A stretch of DNA of 64,000 nt from assembly GCA_905250025.1 (NCBI GenBank), contig CAJNOJ010000193.1, positions 124,001 to 188,000 of the forward strand, written 5' to 3'. The DNA comes from Adineta ricciae. Its lineage: Eukaryota > Rotifera > Eurotatoria > Adinetida > Adinetidae. Position 1 is the first letter of the stretch, and each line of letters begins with the position of its first letter. The notes beneath the pieces were generated by a model. The model was not told the origin of the DNA, did no database searches, and saw only the letters and a program-made list of their open reading frames with translations. Of the stretch, positions 33,225 through 46,693 are shown piece by piece. The translations under genes were made by a program, and so were the position numbers.

Positions 33225-34551
33225 TAATCTTCAATTGGAAAGAACTTTGATATTCAGCAAGATTTTATTTCAAATGAAAAACATTAGGAAAAACAATAAA
33301 AAATTATTTTTCATTCGCTAAGTAATGTGATCAAAACAGGCATGATCAGTCTTACAACCATTAATATTTGCATAGTCTATAGCAGCATTACAATATCATG
33401 GTGCAGATTAATAATCGGAATCAGTGAAATACCTGCATGGAGTGTAACAATATTCGTTTTCATACTGAAATGTCGAACGTTTCAAAATGAATATCTATAT
33501 GGAGTATCATAATAGTAAAAATCAGAATTATGATTCTTTGATTCCAATATTGCGCGGCTGACACGATTTTTAGTTCTCTAGAGGAAAACATTTTAATCTT
33601 TAGACTGATTTAGTACATGAATATTCGTACTCAACCCAGCCACTAGAGCACGAAAAGGAAGGCAGTCTCTCCCTTCGCCATCGTTGATGAACATAAATTA
33701 AAACACGTGGTAAACAACTGATAAATGAACTAATTAAGGTTACAAGACATTCAAACAGATTACTTCTTGTCTGAACAAACTATAAGAAGAAAATACTTAC
33801 GAAGTCGACGATGATTGTAAAAAGCAATAGACAAGCGAAAGTAGTTAAACATCATGTAACGGTTCATGAATGTAAATTTGCAGAAATTATAAAAACAACG
33901 TCACCTACACCCATCCGCTTACTTTTCCTATCAAGTGTGGTAACATTAGTTTCGATCGTTTCATGCCATGCAATAACGAATGTTACTACAAGTATGCTGG
34001 TGATCAGAACTAGTACAAATAGAGTATAAAATCTTTCACTGTTCGGAATATAGTAAACACGCTACTGGTGTATGCTACTGTAAATAAAATGATGCTTTTC
34101 TCCTGCCGTGGATTGATCACTCATTGGTTCAAGTTCGTTTTGCTCAACATCTGATAACATGATATATCTCATCCATGTATGCTCAATTATTAATGATCAA
34201 TGCTTTTGGTTTCTACACGTGGGTGATCATTTATTATGATAGAAACAGCAAGTGAATAGATCACATGTTTTGTAGATATAAAAAGAATAGACAAATAGTC
34301 ACGTGTTCGCTGCATGAACAATAATGAACCTAAAAATACTTCTCATCTAGCTCATTCTATAGAATCAACCGAGATCCGTTAATTTAGAAATATAATTAGA
34401 AAAATGTTATTTACTTTTCAAGTATGATTAAACAAAATTGTTAGACACACTGAATAGTGTTCGCCCATTTCCGTAATATACTGAAGGAAAGAGGTTTTTC
34501 TATTTTTTTATTTGTTAACATGAGAAAATCTGTTTAACTCATCTGCTGACA
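33225..34551. other. Region between the two divergent module genes
   Basis: No supported exon. A GTAAGT donor on the minus strand at about 33798 could end a first exon of the 32101 gene, but its frame could not be confirmed. A 72-codon frame at 33811-34029 has a hydrophobic stretch but no family likeness. Confidence 0.35.
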
Positions 34552-37500
34552 ATGATATTATTTGCGTCTGACATGAACGTCAGAAATTTCTTTCGGTGGC
34601 TCTATGAGCAATTGTATAATTACAATATTTTCACTCCTGATGAAAATGACTATGAAGATGATGATGACGAAGCCAGAGATCCTGTCCTGACCTTTAAGCA
34701 ACAGCGGTATGCTACGCGTTTATACCTTCTTCTTTTGCTCAGTAAGTGAACCAAGAGAAAATCTGTTTAAAACCAACCTGCTGTGTATTTAGTCATCTTC
34801 TATATCCTATTCTTCGCTGCTTTTATCAGCCCACAAACACGCTTGATCACTGCATCTGACATAACTCCATCGCTCTTCGATCGGCTGCAACAAAATCATG
34901 CAGATACATTAAGTTGCCCTTGCTCCACAACTACTATCATTTACAATGATCTTGTTTCCAACACGGTTGCCCTTCATCCTTTGTGTTCGAGTATCTTTGT
35001 TAGTCAACAATGGATTGAAGCACTTTATATCGCAAACGCTAGTGCATACGTAGTGATGGACTTTCGAACAACAGCCAAATCACAAGTGAGTTAAATTAAT
35101 CCGAATGAGCAAAAAACTGGCATTCACGTCTTTCTCCTTCCTTATACTTACTTAACTATTATAGAAACTGACTACGGAAAAGTGTATTGTGTGTTTTGCA
35201 ATTTTAGTTTGAACTTCTTGCTGGAATCTGTCAGTTCGCTCAGAAGATACTCTCTCAAGTTCAGTCTGATTTTAATAACAGTCAACTGATTTCAATCGAA
35301 CTTCTATCCGAAAATGAAGTTCAATCTCAAATTAATGCCAATTATAATCTAATGAAGACTAGTGCACCTATTCAACCCAATCTATTTCTTCATTTCTTGC
35401 AAATAACAACTCGATTGAACGGTCTTGTTTCAGCTCTGAATACAAATGCAGCTATTAGTGTCACTTGCTTATGGGGCTATTCACTCTCATCAAGCTCTAC
35501 ATACTATGTCGACGATGCCACTTTTCGCTATTATATTAGAATAAAACCATGTAATATCATCAACTCCAGATATCCAGCTGGTTTCTATACAATGACATAT
35601 GAGGAAAGCGCATCTTCTCATATGTTTTGGCCTATAGTAATGTAGGTGATAAATATCCTTCTTATAATCTGCTTGGTATCGATTTTTAATTTGTTGTTAT
35701 TATATCAATAGGGGTATAAAAACTAGAGATGATTTGCCCCAAGATGCTTCGGCCACGGTCGATGGATTTTTCGGAGCATGTAATCCATTCGATGCACTGC
35801 TGGCTGGCACGTTCAGTTGCCTTTATAATACAACTTGTCTTCATTCACTTACCGATTATTTTCCACTTCTCAGCCAAGTATATGTCCTTGTATCATTGCT
35901 GTGTATTATGATTATAAATTGTTTGTGTCTAGAGGAACTTGAGCCGAATCAGTGCTCTTCCATCATCAAAATCGTCAATTCCTTCTTTAGATGATTATTT
36001 AGATAATTTATTAATAGAAGAATGGTCAACAACAATTGATTACTGGAGATATTTTGCTAAATGTAATCCAAAGATCTGCACATATACTGAAACAGATCAT
36101 ACAAACATTGCTTACATGTTCACTCTTCTGCTCAGTCTGTATGGTGGACTGGTTATTATACTTCATCTAATTGCAAGTTGGTTGATAAATATTGTATTCA
36201 TTTTCAAGTTTCGTTCAGAAAATCGTAATTGTAGCAGAGGTATGTGTTTCAACATCAGCTGATGTATTATTATACAAGTTCATTCTTAGCACATATTTTT
36301 GCTCGTATTCAAAAGTTTGTTCAATGGGCACAACATTTGAATATGTTCAAATCTATCAATCAACGAACGCCAGCTGACATCAAACAGCAACGTATTACTA
36401 CACGCGTTTATCTAGTTTTATTGGCAGGTAAGTTCCATGCATTCGGTGATCGTCTTTGCATCTACACCTTTTTCTAAGTTTCATTTATCATTCTGTTCCT
36501 GTTCAATTCATTAAGCACGCAAACAACAACAATCAATGTGCCCGATCCGGACTTAGATGAGTATCAGAGTCTGCAGAATCTTCATTCCAACACACTTGAA
36601 TGTCATTGTTCGAATATAGTCATGTATTATCAAACGTTTATATCGTTAAATCCAACATTACATCAAGTGTGTTCGAGTCATTTCGTTAGTGAAGAATGGC
36701 TATTAATGATGAGACTCGTGAATTATTTGGGCGATGATTATCTTTATAGATCTGGCGCCCAATTCGTTCAACTTCTAACCTCACTCTGTGGACTTGCTAA
36801 TGAAACGATTGACGATGCTATACGTCGTTTCACTATGCGATCTCTTGTCACATCAAATCTACTGTCTGAATTACAATTTAATGCAACAATAAATACAACT
36901 ATCAATCAGTTTACTCAATCGTTGACTCTCAACTTCGATCGTCTCATTGATACAGTAAGATTGATCACTCAAGTCGATCAGCCTTTTACAACTCCAGATA
37001 TATATGCCAGGACCTTGTCGTTAAAAACTACAACAAATAATTGTTCAAATTTACAGATGCCGAAGGTAATTTGTAATTGAAAAGGATGTAATCGACGGTA
37101 GTCTATTTAGTTGTCAATCCGTCTGAATGGTTTGACTAACTACACTGAAACGTCGGTTATTTGCACGTGTGTAACTAATTCTCAATGTCAAAAATCTGCT
37201 TTATTGTTCGATTATGTGCAAGTCATGATTGGCGATACTCTTATTGATGGGTCCTATTCCATACCGGGCTTGGTCATCACTTGTTTCATGCTAGATTCAT
37301 TTCTACTCTCGACACTTGAATGTTATTATTCGGAACTATGCCTAGGATTGTTACGATATCAAGTTAATATAACAATGGACACTCAATCAACCGACTTCGG
37401 CCTAGAAAGATCCATGATTTATCCACTTATTTATCAAACAAATTCGCATTCCTTCGCTCCGAACACGTCTCTTGAAGTCATCGTCAAGCAAATGATGATA

Positions 37501-39435
37501 GAACAATGGAACTCAGCTTTTTACTACAATCGTTACTATAACGCATGTAAACCATCCTTTTGCAAATACTCTCAAATAGCACATGCGCAGAGTTATGCTG
37601 AAATTGTCATAACATTAGTGTCTGCAACAAGTGGTCTTACCGTTGCACTGCGCTTGATCACATCCCAGCTGATTAGGTTTGTCTTTCATTTGCTTGCACC
37701 AAAATCTAAAAGAACCAAAGGTAATTAAGAGTCAACTATTTCACACTCGTTATCAACTAGATTAATTTTTACATAGTTCATCAAAAACTGTCCGTTCGAG
37801 TCAAACTGCTATGGAAAAGTCTGATTAACTTTGTCTCTGCCAAACTGGTCGACTTGAATTTGTTCACGCGAGAAAATTTTGGAGCAAATACTGACCGATT
37901 GACGCGCAAACGACTTGGTCGGGTGACTACTCGACTGTACTTAGCTGTTATTATCAGCTGTTTAATTGTTTTTATACTTCAGACAATCGCCCAGCCACAT
38001 ATTTTGACAAAAACGTTCGACAAACCATCGCGCGCAGTTTATAATGATCTTTTAACTGGGCGCAACAATACTCTCAAATGTTTTTGTTCATCAATCTCAT
38101 TAATCTATGATCAATATCTCAGTGTACAGCCCGTGCTACATCCGGTGAGAAAATATATTTGCTCACTAAAATAATAATTCTTTTGTTTCATGGCAGATTT
38201 GTACGAGCCCATTTGTTACGGATGATTGGCGCAAAAACTTTACAGCCGATCTGCCATCAGATATATCTGCGTACGATCGTAGTGATTACCGACGCTTTCT
38301 TGTAGCACATTTACAATTTCTGACGCGATTATGCAGTGTTTCTAAGCAGTCAGTCGATGATTCTATTCGCCAGTTACTCACGTCACCCTTTATCAATACT
38401 CAACTACAATCAACCACAGCTCTTCAAACACATATCGATTCGTTGGTGGGAAAGACCAAAACCAGTGCTTCTGCAGATTTTGCCCGTCTTCTCTTTTTAC
38501 TTCGGAATACCAATCACGGAAATGCAATTATCTCATCGTATGAAAGCAATTTCAAATACTACTTTCCACCGTTGATCAATACAACAGAGGAACACAGTAT
38601 GATACTTCTAATATGATACATAGAACTAGGGTGATTTTTTGCATCTACGAAGCGACACGAAACTTCTGAGGCGAGAAAAACAAACGAGAATCGGAAGCGA
38701 ATTTGAACAACACATAAGGCTCTCTTTTTTTTCTAAACTATAGCTCAAGAAACAATTATGTCCTTGGCATTGACAGAACCTTTAATCTACGATAATAACT
38801 GTTCCTGTGCGTTTCATGCAAATTGCACAGCCCAAGCAACTGTTTTTGATCCACATTCATCGGACTTTATTCCAGTGAAAGGACTAAAAATAGGTTGCAC
38901 ACCAAGCGAATCGTTTCTTGTTTCGACTCTCGAATGTTTCTACGATTTATCGTGCATTGCGTTGATTCGAGGAAAATCTCTCGATACTGTGAACATCAAT
39001 GCGACAGGTTCAAGGCGATTTCTGCCAAATACAACGGTCATCGATCTTGTCAATGATCTTTTCATCGATAGTTGGGTGACAACGCTCAACTACTCAGCAT
39101 ACTACGATTATTGTTCACCCGTATCATGCTCATACACTTATATCCAGCGCCTCAACTCCTTCTATACAGTAACTCTCATCCTTGGTTTTAATGGCGGTGT
39201 TAGCGTCGTTCTCAAATGGATCTGTCCAAAAATAGTGTACTTTCTGTTCATTCTCTATCAGTATCGAAAGAAACGATCGAATCGCGTTACTACAGTACAT
39301 ATTACTCATGGAATGTTAACAGCTAATATTGAACCTATACATAGTTCAGACGCTATTACCAGTGTCAATTATAAATCGACAGGTTCAATAACTGAGCAAG
39401 TGTTCTGTTTCATGCATACTAATAATAGTAGATAA
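34552..39435 (+). CDS. Large six-helix protein made of three tandem cysteine-rich modules, 11 exons
   Basis: Exons: 34552-34741, 34793-35085, 35208-35641, 35712-35877, 35933-36239, 36290-36427, 36479-37065, 37111-37720, 37777-38144, 38197-38596 and 38744-39435. All ten introns have GT-AG ends and matching phases, giving 1394 residues. The module occurs three times: basic cytoplasmic part ending TRLYL or TRVYL, a membrane helix, a cysteine-rich domain, then a second helix. Shared motifs in order are LxCxCS, HxxC[ST]SxFV, CxC near NxxC, STLECxYxxxC and CxPxxCxY. Module 1 has lost parts of the middle motifs. The introns at 36240 and 37721 join module to module, so these are not separate genes. 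Four or more NxT/S sites fit an outer cysteine domain. I know no family with this pattern; it may be a receptor or adhesion protein. Confidence 0.7.
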
Positions 39436-39447
39436 TTTTCTTCTTAG

Positions 39448-39531
39448 NNNNNNNNNNNNNNNNNNNNNNNNNNNNNNNNNNNNNNNNNNNNNNNNNNNNN
39501 NNNNNNNNNNNNNNNNNNNNNNNNNNNNNNN
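39448..39531. other. Assembly gap (84 N)
   Basis: A run of 84 N directly after TTTTCTTCTTAG, the acceptor-like sequence behind the large gene. The contig ending here overlaps the one starting at 43864 by 136 nt, so the gap is probably spurious. Confidence 0.9.
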
Positions 39532-39761
39532 ACAACCAATTCAAAAGGTGATTCTTGGGTATAGCGATAATGTCCCCAAGGAGAACGACGACATATTCTT
39601 TGTATATGCGTTCAACGGAGATTGTCTACACGATTAAGTTTCGTGTCATACGTTTCATCCTTTAACGATGAAATCTCGAGATAGATTAGAATCCCTCGTG
39701 ATCTTTCTCCTATGCCTAGAATATTTTAACCGATGAATCTGATTTATAATTATAAACTACG

Positions 39762-40500
39762 TCAAAGAGACAATGCAGTCCATATGAAAATTAAATATGT
39801 GAAAACGTTATAAATGTTACAAAGCTGCTCATGATCACAACCTAAGAACATCATGAAGCACAGTTGATGGTGTCCATTCAGAATCGTACTGTTTTGGTTT
39901 TGTGGTCGATCAGCATATTTTATTCTGCTACTGCTGATTGAAACGCACGCAGTATAAACTCCATATGGTAGTAAACTGATTGTGACAAGCACGACACGGA
40001 TGAGAGTCACTATGATCAACTCGTAGCTACGCGAGATTCACTGTCTGCATGACGCAAATGATACCGATCAGCTATAAAATTGCGTAGATCACAACATTTG
40101 AGTTGAGATTTTTACAAGTGTTGGTCAACAGAGAAATATCGTAAAATATAACAATGGAAATTCTATGCACCAGCCAAATGATGACCGCAACCAACCCGGC
40201 TGGACGAGCGAAGCGAATTTGACAGTAACGTCGGAATGCGGTATGCTTCGAAGCGAGTAAGAATTGATCGATGGTTACCAGTGATGAGAAGGAAACAATC
40301 AGTGTAAATTGTAGACTGTTGAGTAACGCATAATAAGGTGACGCTAAGTTCTGTTCTTCAGTTGAACAGTGTATGTGGAAGAAGAAAACGGTGAGGAGGT
40401 CTTCATGCGAACAGCAAATGTATCGAAGCTTTTTACTTCGTACAGTGTGAAAGGTGTCAAAATAACAGTGGCACCATATTAATACGGGATTCTTGCTTCA
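39762..40500 (-). pseudogene. Decayed GPCR, second copy
   Basis: Counterpart of the broken receptor at 25967-26690. Helix 6 reads IRVVLVTISLLPYGVYTAC. The same stops and frame changes are largely shared, with a few private substitutions. Confidence 0.6.
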
Positions 40501-41026
40501 TAATTCAATCGTAACATGTTTTTTCAGCAAGAAGATCTCTAGTGGAACGGAGAGAAAGATACGTTAATTGACAACAATAGGGCAGAATCTACGATTATCG
40601 CCGGACAGAATGAATCTGATAGGTGGACTGCTAACAAGCAAGAGACGAGCTTATTTTTAGTGAACATAATAAATTATTGAGTAAAATATATTGAAAGGAA
40701 TTCTACAATGCAATTTGCTTCTACCGAACAAAGAAAGAGAATTGAATTGCAAAAAGAAAATTTATTCATGCCTGTGCAAATGGCATTTGCATATCCACAC
40801 CACTTTTCTCTTCATTTTGGATATGAGAAAATGTATATCATAGTCATCTACTAATCATTTCTTCGTGTGAGAGATGCGCATGAACTATTTCATTACTATA
40901 ATGTATCATATCACTTTGAGGACATAGTACGTTCATCCACATTGATATCCCTCCTCGGGGTAATTATTGCTCTTTCTTCTATTTAATGATAGTAACGCGT
41001 TTATTGTAAAAGGTAAAATAGACCAT

Positions 41027-42085
41027 TCAATCAAGGTCGATGTTGTCATCGGAAAACGTCGTACTCTCTGGATAAACCTGATTTTCGCTTTGAGAAACCC
41101 AAGTCTTTATTGATCTCCAACATTTTTTCTTCAGAACGTACTTCACTTGCCGACGATATCGCGCCGATGTGATCAAAAACAAATACAAATTAATCTAAAA
41201 TGCACGAACTACGTTTTTCTTCTCGGTTGCAAGACAAAACCTTACTGCGGTATTTGTATTAATCAATGAGTAGGATACAGTTTGAATCAATCGTTCGATC
41301 GTTGCTCTCAATTGATCTACTTTCTCAGGATTGATATTGATCGAGTAGACTCGATACGTTGCATAGGGCAACTGAAATAAAACAAACGCAATAACACGAA
41401 CAAGTACCATTGCTGTGATTTGACGGTCAAAACGACGACGTTCAATCGGAATTTGTCGACGAATAACTCGGCGCACATTCCCATAAGCAATTAAACTGAA
41501 CGTAGAGGCAATCAGAATCGGCACAAAGCCAGCAAGAAGTGGATAATAGAAATATTTTGCATATTGACTCCATATCGGATTTGATATGATACATCCCAAT
41601 AATGGATGGCTACTAACGCAAAGACCATATAGAATACTATGCACAACATTGAAACAAATGCCTATCGCCACTAAATATCGAGCAGTTTTCAATGTATAAA
41701 GTTGTCTTAAACTGCAACGATGATTTGTTGAAAATAGTTGATCACAAGCCGATAAGCAAATCATATACGATGTTGTTAAAATCGATGTCTGAAAGATAAT
41801 AAGTCGTAGTTTACACCAAATCGTTGAAGTTACTATTGTCGTATCATTGTAGACTAGAGGCACGACTGTTATGATAAATGTCATTAACCCACATATAAAA
41901 TTTGAAATTGATTCAACGATTAGATATAGAGTAGATCGATTGGTTCGAAAGGATTTCAATCGAAGAAAAACTAAAATGTTCAGCGGGTTACTTATAAATG
42001 AAGCAATACTTGTAATACAATTCGCATAAATTAAATATTGAGAGGTAACTTGGGAAATCACTGCTGATGTTGAATTTGCTGTCAT
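41027..42085 (-). CDS. Rhodopsin-like GPCR, second copy
   Basis: Counterpart of the gene at 27241. Exon 1 is 42085-41246 and exon 2 is 41194-41027, with the same 51-nt phase-0 intron (GTAAGG...TTTTAG). The copies differ at about 17 of 280 residues of exon 1, mostly conservative (for example RSS to RCS after NH, QQI to EKV near the seventh helix). Both copies are open and spliceable, so both are probably functional or are alleles. Confidence 0.8.
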
Positions 42086-42408
42086 GGTAGGCGTTAGGTA
42101 CTTCTATGAAAATGAAAAGGATGGTCGTTTTTTCTTTTGACAATCATATTAAAATGTCAAAGTAAAAGAAGCCTTAGATGGGCGTATTAAAAGTGACATA
42201 ATCGAAGCTGACTTTTTGACAGCAATTCACTCTCCGCGAGAAAACAAATAAAAACAACCAAGTTTCATTCTGTGAAAGGTAAGAACGCCTTAGATTTTTT
42301 GCTATGAAACAAACCAATGTCTATGATTTCGGAAAGATACTCAAGTGCATGAAACACCACATAATCAAAAGAAAAGCTTGTAAAGATGACGTTAAGCACA
42401 GAGCTTAA

Positions 42409-42774
42409 CCCTTTAGGGACAGGGTTTTTTCTCTGTATATTTCATCATAAATCAATCCGCATTTCTATCTTTTAAAAGAACTTTATAGAAATGTGTGTTT
42501 ATGTAGAACATCGCCTAACATCTCCCTATACAGAAAGCAACGTTGCTGACAACGATTCTAGATGATAAAGTTCTTTTTATCTGAAAGTCACTTTTCTTAT
42601 ATTTATTATCTATTACTAGACATCTAAATAAAATAACCTAATTACAATCCAAATTATGCCGAAAGACTCTCTGATAAATGCTTTAACAACAACTAATATC
42701 ATATAGAAATCTGTGTACTTTGAAATCCCAGAGAATATTATGGGTCCCTTAAGGAGCCAACCGTCCCCAAAGGG
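42409..42774. mobile_element. piggyBac-like MITE, second copy
   Basis: TTAA plus CCCTTTAGGGAC on the left and CCGTCCCCAAAGGG plus TTAA on the right. It is at the position equivalent to 28618-28980. Confidence 0.6.
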
Positions 42775-43361
42775 TTAAAAATATTCTAATCTTTTGGTTA
42801 AAATTATTAGCATGTGCTGCTATACAAACTGATTCTTTCACAGAAACTATCCGTAGGCTACAATGTTCCTCCTGATTTAAAAAATTTTTTGTGTACTTCG
42901 ATAGACTTTATTTCATAATCAACTACGAACGCATCTGTATCGAGAATAATGGTGCACTTCTGCGTTATTTCAATCATTCTTTTCTAACTGAATCCTTTCG
43001 TTCTTTTATCATGAAATTAAGTATATTTTTGCTGTGCATCTCGTCTACGGTTTTAATTTGTAATTGTTTAATAACCAAAAGCAGCCAAGTCCGGACTAAA
43101 GGGAATGAAACATACAGACGTTGTAGATACTATCACAGTCAATGCATGTCTTTGTGAAAAATCAAGTTGTCGCGCCAGCATCGAGAATATATTCACAACA
43201 AGGATTGAATGGGCTTAGGTGCCAAAATATATGATTCAAACCGATCACTTGCAAAAAATTGGTGCTATGTTCGTTGTTCTTGAATGTGTAGAATCAGTCG
43301 TTATGTATGATGAGAATAGTTTATGAAGGTGTGCTCTGAATATAATTCATTTACTCACTGA

Positions 43362-43862
<501 letters not shown>

Positions 43863-43863
43863 N

Positions 43864-43999
43864 AATGTTAACAGCTAATATTGAACCTATACATAGTTCA
43901 GACGCTATTACCAGTGTCAATTATAAATCGACAGGTTCAATAACTGAGCAAGTGTTCTGTTTCATGCATACTAATAATAGTAGATAATTTTCTTCTTAG
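43864..43999 (+). repeat. Unmerged contig overlap, copy of 39312-39447
   Basis: These 136 nt repeat 39312-39447, the end of the three-module gene, and then continue into new sequence. This shows that the contig starting here follows directly on the contig ending at 39447. Confidence 0.85.
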
Positions 44000-44003
44000 A
44001 ACC

Positions 44004-45401
44004 ATGCCATTTACTGTTCTGCTGCGATGTGTATTTATCAGTGTTCTAGTAGTCGCACTACTGGTTGCAGCTTTAGTTGGCCCATTTATTTATTTTGGTC
44101 GACAAGAAAAGAATGAAAATGAGTCGAGAAGTATAAATTCATTTCCTACTTCCTTTTAATACTTCTTTTTCCGCTAGGCTCTTCTTCTCAGACATCTGGA
44201 ACTACTGTATCATCAACACGTGCTCTAACTTCAACAGGTTTGTGTATATTACATGCATTTTCACCAGTTTGAGAGATAAAATCGAGTTTTTTCTCTCTTA
44301 GTAACACTGTGTCCAGCGACCTTTCAACTTGCATATTCCTATTCGCTTACTTCTGGTCAAAGATACTGGCCTGGATCTGTTACCGTGAATGATATTGATA
44401 ACGATGGGAATTTAGACATTATTGCCGTCAATCCTAGTGAAAATAATGTGGTTATATTACTCAGCAAAGGTGACGCAACTTTTAAATCACCAGTGACACT
44501 CTTTACTGGAGCAAACAGTGCTCCTCAGCTAGTCTTTGTCGATGATTTCAATCACGACCAACTACTAGATCTTGCTGTCATAAAAAATCCGGTACCAAGT
44601 ATTGGTATATTCCTTGGAAATGGCAATACGACTTTCGTCAGAGAAGTTGCGCTTCCTCTTCGAGGATATAACAATCCGACAGCGATAGCCAGCGCTGATT
44701 TCAACGAGGACAACTGTTTAGATTTGGTTGTAGCAAACGATTATGGTAATAATGTAGGTGTGTTATTCGGTAATAACAACGGCACTTTTCAAAGTCCGAT
44801 ACTATTGGACACCGGAGACTGGAGTTTCCCAAGTTCAGTTGCAGTCGCTGATTTCAATCAAGATGCACACATTGACATTATCGCCGCTGGCTCTCTTAGT
44901 GACATTATCTATGGATTCTCTGGTGATGGCTATGGATCTTTTACTACGCCAATACTGTTATCATATAAGCAGTACTGCGCGCCTAGCACCATTATTGTGG
45001 CTGATTTTAATGATGATAATCGATCAGATATTGCTGTGACAAATTCGAACTTATACAATACGGGTATAATGCTTGGCAAATATGATGGAACATTCACAGA
45101 ACAAACGATATATTCAACTGCAGCTTATGCTGGTAACAATCCGATGGTTGGCGGTGATTTTAACCAGGACAATATATTAGATATAGTTATCCTGAGTTAT
45201 CACACGCCATATTTGAAAATATTACTTGGTATTGGGAATGGAAATTTTCTTGAACAAACGAAAATGTGGACTACTTCGTTCAGCAGTAGATTACAGACAG
45301 TGACTGTCGGTGACTTTGATAAAGATAATAAATTAGATCTCGTTGTTACCGACTCCGTTAACAAAACGATTCGAGTTTTCTTGAACACGTGTAATTGTTA
45401 A
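44004..45401 (+). CDS. Membrane-anchored FG-GAP/VCBS beta-propeller protein, three exons
   Basis: Exons are 44004-44130, 44178-44237 and 44302-45401, all junctions in phase, giving 428 residues. The N-terminus is a type II anchor (VFISVLVVALLVAALVGPFI), followed by a short Ser/Thr-rich stalk in its own exon. The rest is about seven blades of FG-GAP type, each with a calcium-loop pattern such as DIDNDGNLD, DFNEDNCLD, DFNQDAHID, DFNDDNRSD, DFNQDNILD or DFDKDNKLD, followed by NVGVLFGNNNGTF-like words. It ends NTCNC. Such propellers occur in integrin alpha chains and, with this simple architecture, in bacteria. The start codon lies 16 nt beyond the stop of the three-module gene copy, behind TTTTCTTCTTAG, suggesting one polycistronic transcript. 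Role: probably extracellular binding. Confidence 0.85.
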
Positions 45402-45972
45402 AGTGTTTTAAATGAAGATAAAAGAACACTTTTTGTTGTGAAAGCAAGTAATTATATCAGTAAACGACAAATTCCTGTGATATGACTCGAATAAATATTA
45501 AAAGAACTGTTCAAGGAATAAGAGCTCGTATTATATGTGCCTCCCTGAAGCTAAAATAAATGGTCCTTTCCGGTTGATTCAATGTATCTCTAAACTGTTT
45601 CTCTTGAAAGCATCGGTAATCAATTAGAAAAGAATTCATGTTTTAGATGAAAGGCAACTGATGGCAGGACTGTTTATCTATCTGTATTACGTGTCCGAGC
45701 GCAATTCAAAAAGTAAAACGAAGAATGATAAAAACACAGTGATTCATTCTTAACTGACTTCTTTATTGATATGCTGCGTCGGTTCTTCTTTCATGTAAAC
45801 TTAAGCTGCTTGGACTAATTTAGAGCCAAACCATCTCTTTTATAATATCCATACAGGAGTAGAGGTAATACTGTGTCATTATTAATTGTAAAAAAGGACT
45901 ATTTTGTTCTACATTCTTATAGCCTTTTTTGCCAGAAAAATACGGGTCAAATGAAGCGTGTACTGACTGTTA
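45402..45972. other. Intergenic stretch
   Basis: No gene recognised; 3' flank of the FG-GAP gene. Confidence 0.4.
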
Positions 45973-46288
45973 ATGGAGGGGCATTTGGAAATTTGTAAGA
46001 AGGGTGCTGCAGTACGTCCTGATTCTAAAGATATCAAAACTGTCACTGATGATGCAAAAAAAAATCGAATGCCCTGTTGTATTAGAAACTATCAGTGATG
46101 ATAGCAGGCAAGGCATGACAGTTTACTACTTGGAAATTGGGAAGGCTCGTCATACCAAAATTCAGGTAGTTGGTAATGGCGAAGGATCTGTTGTACATTT
46201 TGGCAAACAAGGTCGCAATTTACAGAAAAGAAATCGAAAGGCAATTGAAGAAGGCTTTGGTCCTTTCATATTACATTATAAAAACTAG
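45973..46288 (+). CDS. Small conserved-looking protein of unknown family, probable frameshift at a poly-A run
   Basis: From ATG 45973 the frame gives MEGHLEICKKGAAVRPDSKD and more, up to a run of nine A near 46056-46064. The neighbouring frame continues with PVVLETISDDSRQGMTVYY, then KIQVVGNGEGSVVHFGKQG and AIEEGFGPFILHYKN before TAG. The two halves look like one protein of about 104 residues, with a one-base change in the A run that may be a sequencing slip. Charged and glycine-containing, with no signal or membrane segment. I do not recognise the family; an internal exon of a larger gene is also possible. Confidence 0.4.
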
Positions 46289-46693
46289 GTAAGGACATGT
46301 AAGATGCTGCAATTGCTTTGAGTTGAGTATTCTTTTCTTTTTATTAAAAGATGTCTTTCATCCTTCTTTACTTTTTACTGTATTGACTTAAAGACGATAG
46401 TTCGGAAATCCGATCAACATACAAGTTTGTGAAGATAAGTCAAAATTTTATTTTCACGGATGATAAAGCTACAAAAGCTAGTCGTTACTTAGTAGCTCCA
46501 CTTTTTTTTTACCACGTGGAGTATTATTTACCAAATATTTTATCCTATGTACAAGCAAACAGGTGATGCGAAGCGAAAGCGACCATCCATCCGTGTTATT
46601 TTCTATGGCTGGGCGTTGACAACAAGAATATACGTATCTATATTTCTTTCTCTTCACGTATTCGAAAGAAAATCGGCAAAAGTAGATAGTACG
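46289..46693. other. Intergenic stretch
   Basis: No exon recognised. Short overlapping frames on both strands look like chance. Confidence 0.4.

Noticed and set aside
33811-34029. 72-codon frame with one hydrophobic segment between the module genes
   Set aside because: No splice link to either gene and no family likeness.
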